A stretch of DNA of 64,000 nucleotides, taken from contig NC_064010.1 of NCBI RefSeq assembly GCF_932276165.1, forward strand, positions 620,001 through 684,000, in the 5' to 3' direction. Position numbers and translations under genes: made by a program. The notes beneath the pieces were generated by a model that made no database searches, was not told the origin of the DNA, and saw nothing but the letters and a program-made list of their open reading frames with translations. Of this stretch, positions 32,798 through 43,800 are shown in pieces. Every line of letters starts with the position of its first letter. Position 1 is the first letter of the stretch. The DNA is from Plutella xylostella. Lineage: Eukaryota; Arthropoda; Insecta; Lepidoptera; Plutellidae.

Positions 32798-35700
32798 CTA
32801 CACAGTTTCGTCAATAATCAGCCTATTCGATTCGCTCGATCCATTCAACTCTTCACACCTTTCTGACTCCGATCCTGAATCCTCTATGTAACCCTTTTTC
32901 GTAGCTACAATACTTCTAAAATAAGCCTCCATATTTAAAGCCATGGCTTGCATTATTTCCTTACCTAAATTAACACTAGCAGGCACTTTAGTCTCTTCAG
33001 GTTTTAACAGATTAGCTAGTATTGGATTAGCGCGTAGAGTGCTATCGTTTTTAACTTTAACGTTTGAGTTTTCTTCGCTTACAACGCCATCTAGCGGCGA
33101 AATCGTGCGATTCTGCGCTTCGTCTTTAACAGCGCCATCTTGTGGCATGTGAGTGCGTTTATGCAGTAAAAACACATCGGGGTCTTTGAAACATTTAGTA
33201 CAATCTTGACACTGGTATGACGTGGGATCGTTACCTTGTTTCGGTTCGGGAGGGCGTGTTATTTCGTTAAGATTATTGTATTTGAGCAGGAATTTCTCTA
33301 GTTCGGACATGTCTCGGTGCGATGACTCCGGTTGCTGGTGATCTGCCTCGTCTGAGTGGTCGCTTGCGTCATCCTGGTTCTGCAGGGCTGGAGTGGAAAA
33401 CAAAACTCATTATACATTGTATCTATCATGAAAAAATTACATAATGGCGTCAGGTTTTCGGGATTCCTATTATTATTTATTTATTATTTTCGGGGTTCCA
33501 TAGCCTACCCCTTTGGGAGACATGCGCAAGCTTATTATTATTATGTATGTATTAAATTATATTTCTGTCCGGATGACCGAAGCCACTCCTATTTCCGTTA
33601 CACGAATTCGTTATCGACGTAGATAAATGTCACTGTGTCGCGATTCGCCATAAATACGTTGTGATTGGTGGAACGCGCATTAAACGAGTTTATTGACGTC
33701 GATAACGAACCCGTAGCGGCCGCTATTCGGATTACCGAGGCCATGCTGTTTCACTCACCGTCGGGTCTGACGCTGAGGTCCACTCCTTCTCCCCGGTAGC
33801 TGGCCGCCTGCATGGCCAGCATGGTCTGCATGTAGAAGGCCTGAGCCACTTGTTGTTTATTTATGATCAGGCAAAATATACCTCCTAATTATACCTCCAT
33901 ATAATATGAGCAGTTGTGTTGTGCTGATGAATGTAGTTCAATATGTATGCTGTTTACGTACATGCCATTTTCGTCCGGATTACCGAGGCTATGCGTTTCT
34001 GAGCCTTTGTGAAATGGTGGTATTATGACGACAAATACGTCGAATAAACAATATTTCAATTTCAATATGCTCCACTCACCGTCTGGTCTGACGCTGAGGT
34101 CCACACCCTCTCCCCGGTAGCTGGCCGCCTGCATAGCCAGCATGGTCTGCATGTAGATGGCCTGGGCCACTTGTTGCTGCACCTAGGTACAGAGGTTTCA
34201 GGTTTTGAAGTTTAGTTATTTATTTATTTGAACCCTTTATTGTATACAAAAACATAAAAGTAGTATAAATACATAACAAATGAAAAGCACAGTAAAAGCA
34301 TATAATGGGCGGGCTTATTGCCAAAAAGCAATTTCTTCCAGCCAACCTTTGTTGGTGGATAAAACAGTTATAGATTACTATTTAATTACGAGACAATAAC
34401 AATACTAATACAGCCTACAATTATTGTTAAAAGAGTTGTGAACCAATCAACACATGCTTCAAGATCTTAGCACAACAAGTTGTGAAGTTGGGCTAAAGGC
34501 AGGTTTACATTTTTCCACTACAGGATGCTGGACTGGAATTGCGTGAGCTAGCTATATTGGCTGATGAACCAGATCGCTTTGGATCGTGTGGGTCCAGCAA
34601 AGTGGATTGACCATGTTTAAAGATATTATTATGCAGTAGGTAGTGGTTATTATTAAGTATATTATAACATAAATAACTCCAGTTTCTGCAATGGATAGCT
34701 GACTGAATCTACTTATGTATTCCAGGGCTACTTTACATTAGAATTACATTGAATAGGAATTTAGTCATTCTTGTCACTTCATAACAGTTTACAATATATT
34801 TTTTCACAGATGATTCTCATTTTTATTCATGCAAAATATAATAAAATACATTAAAATTAAAAAAAAAACAAATTAAAACTTATTATACATCAAAATAAAA
34901 ACATAAAAAATAATATTAAATCTAAGTCACAAAAACAATTAAAATAAATATCAACAATAACCTAAAATAATAATTTAAAAATATTATTAAATGTCATTTC
35001 TTCAATGAAATTCCGACACTTACACTAGCAATCCGACTCGGGCCATATCCGACCCAAAGGTCCCCAAGACGCTTGCAGCGTTTCCACGCTGAACCACCAA
35101 GGAGATCCTCTGCATGAGATATGCCCCAGAGCGGAAGTCAAGACCACGGTTCCTCAAGCGGTGTCCTATTTCCTTTACAAAGGACTTGCCCTGTACTCCC
35201 CACACACCCGTGGTCTCCAGAGCAAGGGGGGCAAAAATGTAACTGCCCAATAGCGGACCGTACTTTTCTTCATAACACGTATAACCAGTATCTTATTTTG
35301 TAGCACATCAATCAAACTAGCTCCATACCTGCGGATCCATGAGGTTGGGCGGGATGCCCCCGGGCACGCCGGTGCTGCTCCTCCCCTGGGATGGCGGCGG
35401 CGTCTCCAGCGGCAGGTTCATAGACGGTATCGCGTCTTTGCGGAGCGTACGCCATTGACCTGAAAGGGTTTTGTACAGAGGATGTTGAATAAGCAATGAT
35501 TGTAACTGTGAATAGTTGTCATCAGGTCACAGCACTAGTGTTGGGTCATTCCATGATGGATGTCCTAATCGTCACCCATTTCTTGCAAGACAATTCAGCC
35601 ACTAAACAGTGCACTTTCAAATGAATTTATTGTAAAACTAGAAGGGTTCATAATTATTTGTATCCATACTAAAAGAAATAGGTGACGATCCATCATGGAA

Positions 35701-36675
35701 TGGCCCATTTATCACTGTTATGATAAGAAAAAGAAGATGCTGTCATTATTATCATCATCACACAACATAATTGTCTAATGCAGGGCATAGGCCTCGCCCA
35801 AGGATTGCCACAGTATTTCTTCTGCTATACCTCATTTCAGATTCCTGTGACGTTATGGAGATGTTTTGAGTTTTATGGTTTTAGAGATATCCCATAATTA
35901 ATTTACAATTATAGATTATCAAATTATTGTATGAGTATCCAATGGAATATAATTAATAGATACAGATTTCCCAATGGTATTTCAGTGTATATTTTATGTG
36001 CTGTAAACTGTAGGTATTTATGTATGTATACATAATTACCAATGACATAATTACATCAGAAAGTTGCGATCTATTGGAGTCTAAAGTGAACTGTATCTGT
36101 TATACATTTATTGGCATGACTAGAACACCTTACAAGTAAGCACAACACAGTCATAATCTTTTCATTGTCAACTAAGAACTTGGCTCTTGCAAGGCTCATT
36201 AGATTCACCGTGAATGTATTTGTATGTACCCACATTATGATGTAATAAATACCACACTAATTAATGCTCTATGTGGGTGAACATAAATTCATGAAGGTGG
36301 ATGGAAATCTCTTTACACCCTCTTTAGAGTGAACCAAAATTCACGGCAAGGAAGATAATAAACCCTCCAAGTGCATCTACCAGTCAAAAATCACTCTCTT
36401 TCTTTCCAAAACACATCGCATTCATAAAAATAGGACGTGCAATGCTGGTAAGTTATGCAGTTACCTTTATTTCTTCCGACGCTAGTTATGGTGTAATCCT
36501 CCGGTTTGAAGTGCAGGCTGCACACTTTTGAGTATTTAGTGTAAGGCTTCCCTCTCTTCAGAATGTCGTTCCACAATCTAGCGAGTTCCTCATCTCTGGG
36601 AAACTGGTGGAATGATACGTTCTTGGCTTTCCCGGCCATCGAAGTACATCGAGGCACAGTGCAGTAATATGGCAT
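32798..36675 (-). CDS. THAP-domain and C2H2 zinc-finger protein, four coding exons
   Basis: Exons in transcript order: 36675-36465, 35459-35329, 34182-34080, 33387-32798. The splice sites are GT-AG, the phases agree, and the product is 344 residues. The THAP domain spans residues 1-87: C5, C10, W35, C52, H55 and the closing box AIPSMNLP (80-87). A Gln/Ala/Met-rich segment (QAIYMQTMLAMQAASYRG) follows near residue 120. A single classical C2H2 finger has C208, C211, H224 and H228 (YQCQDCTKCF). The C-terminus is acidic and Ser-rich. THAP domains are sequence-specific zinc-dependent DNA binders, so the protein is most likely a nuclear transcription regulator. It is the inverted partner of the gene at 37848. 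The start MPYYCTVPRC is the canonical THAP start. An extra broken copy of exon 3 lies at 33759-33856. Confidence 0.85.
33598..33723. mobile_element. MITE, TTCGTTATCGACGT ends
   Basis: TACACGAATTCGTTATCGAC is mirrored by GTCGATAACGAACCCGTAG. A sister copy is at 48371-48508. It lies in intron 3 of the THAP/zinc-finger gene. A Tigger-like TCGGATTACCGAGGCCATGC follows it. Confidence 0.65.
33759..33856 (-). pseudogene. Broken copy of exon 3 of the THAP/zinc-finger gene
   Basis: It matches exon 34182-34080 over about 97 nt with several silent changes and one Ile-to-Phe change (QAFYMQTMLAMQAASYRG). The donor GTGAGTG is intact. It is cut off 5' of CAACAAGTGG and lacks an acceptor. Its preserved frame, with mostly silent differences, suggests either a period of use or a recent copy. 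Confidence 0.7.
34780..35260 (-). mobile_element. LINE 3' end fragment
   Basis: The minus frame 35250-35020 encodes FAPLALETTGVWG and LVVQRGNAASVLGTFGSD, the C-terminus of a LINE polymerase. An AT-rich tail extends left. It lies in intron 2 of the THAP/zinc-finger gene. Confidence 0.65.
35543..35706. mobile_element. MITE, GGGTCATTCCATGATGGA ends
   Basis: GGGTCATTCCATGATGGATG is mirrored by CATCATGGAATGGCCC. It lies in intron 1 of the THAP/zinc-finger gene. The rest of that intron to 36464 shows nothing recognisable. Confidence 0.65.
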
Positions 36676-37847
36676 TGTGTTAGCTTAAAATCGAACAAAA
36701 TACACAGTTTAACATATCTAAGCACTTTTTTTGCTGTGCGCCACGGATAATTGTAGGAAAATAACACAAAAACAAACAAAAATTCGCGGATAAACACCAC
36801 CAAGCGCCGACATGACAGTTTAGGAATTTAAGAAAGTTGAATGTTGCCATGCCTTAAATCTACCAAAGTAGTTTTTTTTGTTATTACGAGGTAAGGCTGT
36901 TGTTATTCTGAGTATTGGATATTTTTAATTTGTCTATGGATGGGGATCGGAAACCAAACCACTGGATTTTATGAAAACAAACATTAATATAATAATCTCA
37001 CAAAGCAGCTTCTCGATTTCTTAGTGATTTAGTATATTTTAAAGATTAAAATGATAAATTAAAAAATAAAATAAAAAGTATCAGTCTGGCTAATGGCTGA
37101 AAAGTCACCAAATCTTTGCATTGTCAAATTTAAGTTTTTTTTTCTCTTGTCAATGCCGAACCGCCATTTTTCTTTTTCGGAAAAAGTGATGAAAAAAAGG
37201 TGGAATACATGTTAGGGATGTCGAAAGTGCAAAAAAATATCGATATTTCGATATATCGATATTTTATTTTATATCGTTACTGAAATCGATATATCGAAAA
37301 AAAAATATCGATATATCGATATATCGGTAGCTTTATAGGAATAAATTCTTGTGAAATCAAATAATATGGAATTATTAAAAAACACTATTTTTTAACTGTC
37401 ACTTTGTGCCAATGTCGTGTATTTACACTCTCGCTCGGTACACGGTTGCGAGCTAGTATCGCCACATTGCGTTGTGAGGCCAACAAAAGGGTATTGTTAA
37501 TGAAAAAATATCGATTTTGATATATTTTCGATACTTGATTATTTATATCGATGTATCGATATATCGGTTTACAATATATCGTCGGAAAATATCGATATAT
37601 TTATAAAAATATATCGATATATCGATACATCGATATTATTTCGCCATCCCTAATACATGTCAAATATTTTCAAGGCTGCATGTGTTGAATTAAATTTCAA
37701 CAAACGTGATAACAGCACCAGCAAATAACATTTTAACCCGCCACGCAGAAAGTGTATAATTCCGCACATTTAGATGAGAGGAAGCCGCGCGGTCGGCGTG
37801 CAAGACTTCGTTCCGGGTGCATCAAAAACAAAGGGGTTTTTTTGACC
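36676..37847. promoter_or_regulatory. Shared head-to-head promoter region of two THAP genes
   Basis: 1172 bp separate the two divergent start codons. Both 5' leaders and both promoters must lie here unless there are distant upstream exons. A hAT-type MITE occupies 37213-37652. Outside it, no clear TATA box is seen near either start. Confidence 0.6.
37213..37652. mobile_element. hAT-type MITE packed with TATCGATA
   Basis: TAGGGATGTCGAAA at the left and TTTCGCCATCCCTA at the right are inverted ends. The flanking 8-bp duplication ATACATGT is at 37205-37212 and 37653-37660. The two arms contain at least eight exact TATCGATA octamers. Confidence 0.8.
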
Positions 37848-40800
37848 ATGGGATATTATTGCACTGTCCCGCAATGCACATCGCTGGCTGGAAAGACGAA
37901 GAACGTGAAGTTCCACCGTTTCCCGCGCGATGTGACCATGGCGGACAAGTGGAACGTGATACTGAAGCGAATGAAACCGTACACAAAGTATTCCAAAGTT
38001 TGCAGTCTCCACTTTACTCAGGCGGACTATAACGTCACCACTATGGGTAAGACGAAAGGTACTTGGGTTTCCCCGCTTTTATTTTTCTTTTACATTTAAT
38101 TTCATGTTTTTCCATGGCTTCGTGACTCATAGCCTATCATTGTGTTTTGTTTTGGTTATTATGTTTCTAATCAGATTCTATTATTTGTCCTTGCCTGTTA
38201 GATTTTGAAGGTTGCCCTTCAAAATCTAACAGAAATCGAACACTAGAAATCGTGGTATTGTTGGGTTTTGATGCACTTATTGATATGTTAGGGCTGTGTA
38301 ACCTAGAATTGCCTGTGCCTGATGACTTAGTTATGATGTGCTGTCCACACAGCCACTAAACCACAGTGAATCATCAATGAAATAAGTCAAATTGTGGTTT
38401 TCACTATAACAATCATTCCGTTAAAGCTTGTTACTTTTCAATTTTGTGAAGTTTCACTGAAATGACCAGCAAATGGTAGTAATAAATACAATTTGAGTGT
38501 ATTATCTTTATGGTTTTGTCTAAAAATATCAGCTTATCAGTTGAAGATAAGTGATCTTACATAATTCAATGTAGTTTTGTTGTCTAATCAATGATTTGTG
38601 CATACTTTGGATTGTTATTTACTACTCAGTTAGTAACATTGTACATAGTAAAAAAAAAACTGTACCATCTGGGAAATCCATTCTGGCCAAAACTGAAAAC
38701 AACATTCCGTTTTCAGTCATTGTAGGAACAAGTTTGTATATACACCTTTCATCACCACTCAGCCACTAGCCAATAACCATAAATCCTAACTAATATTATA
38801 AATGCGAAAGTAACTGTGTCTGTCTGTCTGTCTGTCTGTTACTCTTTCACGCCAAAACTACTGAACGGATTTGAATGAAATTTGGTATACATATGGTATA
38901 GACCCTGGGAAAGAACATAGGGTACTTTTTATCCCGGAATTCCCACGGGAAAACTTTTTAAGGCGAAGCGAAGCGCGCGGGAACAGCTAGTTGTAAATAA
39001 GATCTTTGTGAAAAGCAATGTTTGTGTAAATAAATATTATCTCCATATACAAACCTCACCAATATTTGGTGTGTAGTTAACAGAAGACCAAACCAATCAC
39101 ATTGCGGGTAGAGAAAGGTTGAGGAATACTAAGAACAGGCAGTTGTTGAACTGTTTAGGAGAGGCCTATGTCCAGCAGTTGACTCATTTTGTCTGCTAAT
39201 GAATAAACAACATATTAAGATATTATGTTTTTGTAGTTTTCATGGTTTCAAATAGAAAATGCAGAAATGTTGTCCATACATTGGAATGGTCTTTGTCAGC
39301 TGGAATTTCAGTTTTTATTTAGATGGAATATTATGCATAGAATTTAACTGCTTTTGTTGTTAAAATTTACTACTTAATAGATTTTTAGGAACTATAAGTG
39401 TATTTAAATTATCTGTATCTGTAACTAGCTTAAAAGAGTTCCATCTATTTTGACTTAGTCAGAAGCCAAAGACTGTTTGGAGTAGATGATGATACTGAAA
39501 GCCTTATCTTCCTGATTAGCTGATTAGAATAAAAGTATTAATGATGATGAGGGTATTCTTCAGCCTTCTAATGATATACACAAAACATCTGCTCAGTGTA
39601 TGCAGATGTGTCCAAAATAAAGATTTAACCAACATACTTTTTAGCTGACATTATCAAACAGGGTTCATGCTAGTGCCTCCTCGAGTAATGGTATCAACCT
39701 GTACCTTATAGACATCTGTTGCACCCAGGGCACTCACCTACTGAAACCAAATCTAACTGGCTAATCCTTTTACCTTAGTGTTTTCAACAACACACTAAGA
39801 AGAACACGATTCATATTGAAACAATGTATTAAAACCATATGAAATTGCAGGTCAATGGAAGACGTTGAGCAAAGATGCAGTGCCTTCACAGAACCTTCCT
39901 CGTCTGCACCCAGACGGAACAGTCATGGTCATCAGGAAGTCCAGGACGGTCAAATTCAGGGACGGATCTACGAAGAAGGACGGGGAGAGCCACAGGTAAA
40001 GGGATTATGAAATGGTTTAAATGTTTTGTGTTTTTTTAAGACTAAAAGAGAGTCAGGGATTTGTTTAGACAGAAAAAATTGTGATGTTTTACCTATGTCG
40101 AGTAAATTTTTATAGGGTGCATAAACTATAAAAATTTGCGTTTTCGGTCATACAAAGTGGTGCCCATAATTTTATCTATAGAACTAAAAGTTAAATTAGG
40201 TTACTGATGTTTTTCTTTTCTGTAAACGCAATTTTTCTCTTAAATAACTTTGATACATCACCTAGGTTATTTTCATGGACCTCATAGAAGTTCCAAGTGT
40301 TTTAGGTTAAAATAAAACTCCTTCTGAAATCGTCACATCCGCCCATGTATGATTTAGTTTTTTTCCATCATAATAATCTTGCCAAAACATACCCTTTCTA
40401 CACCAAAAACTAAAATTTCAGCGACAAAACGCACGACAAATGGCCGCAGACCGCCGCTATGTTGCAAAATGGCGCCTCTTCCGGCTCCGGCGGCAGCAGC
40501 GACGGCCCCTCCACGTCTTCCATCCATGACGCCGCCGCTGTGAGTACTGTTCATCATTTGTATCATTATAAGGCACGCAGATACAGAACAGAATACGAAT
40601 GCTGATAGCTTACGAAAAAAAAGGTTCGGAGTTGTGCTGTGCCAATTATACGAGTCTATCCCGTTGTATTACGTGATGGGGAATTCCGGGCGGTGAGAAA
40701 ATGTAAGCGTGCAGTGTGTGAATCGCCCTAAACGCACCGATTGCACGGCGATTTGACAGGCTACATAAGCCCCCTGGGCCCTGGTGAGAGCGACATAGTA

Positions 40801-43800
40801 CATGTTTAACATCTTCGGCACGCTTGGTTTCAAATCGTGATATAAATCTATATCAGCGATACTTATTATCATCACTACTATCTTAATCACCATCATTATC
40901 AAAATCGTCATCTACCTGAGCAAATTCCAAACCTTCTACTTAACTAATTCTCTCAACAACATAAGCTAAAGAATGTTTCTTTTAGCCCCCAGTCGCAAAA
41001 GAGGGGTGTTATAATGTTTCATGTATACTTGTGAGGTCATTTAGCAACACATTTGTTCAAATCTGAGATAAGTATTTAATGGTCTTATTTTTGTTTAAAT
41101 ATACTTATATATGTTACTGTAAAAGCCCGAACAACGGTAAATCCTAAGATTTACGCGTAAAACCTAAGATTTACCAACTCTTAATGGTAAAAGCCCGAAA
41201 GATTTTGCGATTCGCACTTTTACCACTATTCACTTGGTAAATCTTAGGATTTACATTAAGGCACGGTAAATGTTGAAAAAGCCAGGTTATAACTTATAAC
41301 CTCCGTAGTCGAACAAAGCGTCCGTAGTCGAGCGGGCTTCAGTGATCGTAACTGATCACTGAGGTTTAGCAACAACCAGCATGGTCAGCCATTGGATGGG
41401 TGACCGATTTCAAGTGGTTCTTTTCTGGATGCTTTCGTGCTTCGGACGGCACGTTAAGCCGTGGGTCCCGGTTGCTGCTTCGGCAGCAGTCGTAAGGCCT
41501 AGTCAGAGGCCTTCGGGCGGCTTGAAAACGTCTGACAGTCGGGTTGCCCACTTACCCGACAACTCGCTCAGCACAAGCTTGCTTGTGTTGGGGTCCACCA
41601 ACGCGCACCAGGCCAGCGTGGTGGACTAGATCGAAACCCTTCCTTCATTGGAAGGAGACCCGTGCCCCAGCAGTGGGGACGTAATGAGTCGTGATGATGA
41701 TGATAACTTATAACTAACCGAACTTAAGAAATATTTATTATTGCAATCTACTTTACTCGACGTCAACAATAATAATACGTGAAAATTATTTTACTTCCGG
41801 TTTCCGTGTTTAAATTATCGTTCAGTGAATGAGTGAAAATAAAGTTATTTTCCAATAATCCAGCATTCAATGATAATTCGCATCTATTACTATACACATA
41901 AATACCATAATCCGGTGCATTACATCGCCCAAACCTTGACCTCCAATTTCTTTTCGACAAGTGGTTATTGGGAAAAACCGTTATCGCCAAATCAAAACGC
42001 ACTTTATTCCCAGCACATACCGACTTACATCGCTAGCAAAATCACTGTTCATAAAAAATAATAAAGAAAATTATTTAAGTTTTTGATTGAAATAAATGAA
42101 TAGGTAATAATTAATCTTTGTTTTATTCCCAAAACCAACTTTTACTAGGTGTCAGTGGTAAAACCTAGCATTTACCAAATTCTAATGGTAAAAGCCCGAA
42201 AAAAATGACCCATTTTCACAAATCCTTACATTTACCAACTCATGTTGGTAAATCCTAAGATTTACTGGCAAATCCTAGGATTTACCGTTGTTCGGGCTTT
42301 TACAGTAACATATATACTTTAAAAAAAACACGTACGTTCTACAGTGTAGTAGATTCTAGTGAAACCATAACCTACCACAAGCCTAATTATCTTAAGTACT
42401 ATCTATATACAATGCCTACTATTCTATACCTACGGTAGGTTTTTATTATCTTAAATTACCTTGAACTTACCTCAAATACATTATCTAATGAAGGCTATGT
42501 TTACAATTTAGTTAGGCTTACATAGAATACGTTAATGAAAAGTATCCTATTATGAAAAATATATTATTTATAGATAAGTATCAAACACAGTAATCACATC
42601 ATCATTGAACTGATCGATTCATCACTATTGTATTGCGCTATCACACAGCCTATAACTGGTATGACTGGTAGAGAATGCTCTTAGCATTAAGTCCACCTGA
42701 TTGTACATCTACTTTTGTAAATTGTCCAATAAAAGTATAAATAAATATAATAGTGAATTGTAGGAACTAGCCCATCGCCAAGACATGGCCCTTGTCCATC
42801 CACAGATATTGAAGTTTATTACGAGTTTTAATTTTAAACGCAGATATTGGTTCTAGGGTCTATTGTTTTGTTAAATGTTTATTATCTCCAACCCTTTCCA
42901 GTCTTGTAAAACGCTACTGTCAAACAGTTTACAGCCTGTTGCACATAAATCATAAATACAATAAAGGAAACCAAGGCCTCTAAAGGAAAACCACAAACCA
43001 TCAAATTCACCGCAACTTTATCCTTCCAGGTGGCATACCGCCTGCAATCACTGGCCAACATCGCCAACAGTTTGACCCAACAAGTGCACCAGAGCCAACA
43101 AATGGCCGCCCAGAACAGTACAATCACCAACTCTGCCCAACCCTCGCCACCCAACCCTGGACCACAGCCAAGCAACTCAACTCCCAAACCAAGGAAACAA
43201 GATGCTATTATGCAAACCGACCCACTGTCAGAAGAAGAAGAAAACAAATTGAACGCTAGTTACAGCGATTCAGAGCATTCGTTCCAATCCGAACGAGTGA
43301 ATGAGTCGTACCCCCAACCAGCTACACAGTACCCGAAGGAAACAGAAAACTATGAGCCACCAGGCAACCATGACTACGAAATACCCAAAGACTACACAAA
43401 AAGCACCAACGATGACTACATACAGAACGAAGAAGCTGAAAAGTTTGCCATGGTACGGAAACCGCACTATGACAAACCTGAGAATGGTTACCCCAAATAC
43501 GTTCCCGGTTCTTACTCCAAAGAAATGTGCAATACGGATTACAACAGGGAGTCGTTCCAAGAGAAACATCCAGAGTATCCGAGACAAGAGGTGTTATACG
43601 GTTACCAGAATGGGTATCCAGATCCAGTGGAGATATTGAAGAATCAACAGCATAATCTTCAGATCTTGCAAGGGCAGCATAGAGTGGCTGAGAACCAGAA
43701 TTTCTTCAACGAGAATCATATTAAACAGGAGATAGATTTGAGTAATGAGGATGAGAAGTATATGTATGAACGCGGAAAGGATATGGGTAAGTTTGATGTG

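Noticed and set aside
43270..43639. Frames of 105 and 112 codons overlapping exon 4 of the plus-strand THAP gene
   Set aside because: They are shadows of the real exon, which has consistent splice sites and phase.
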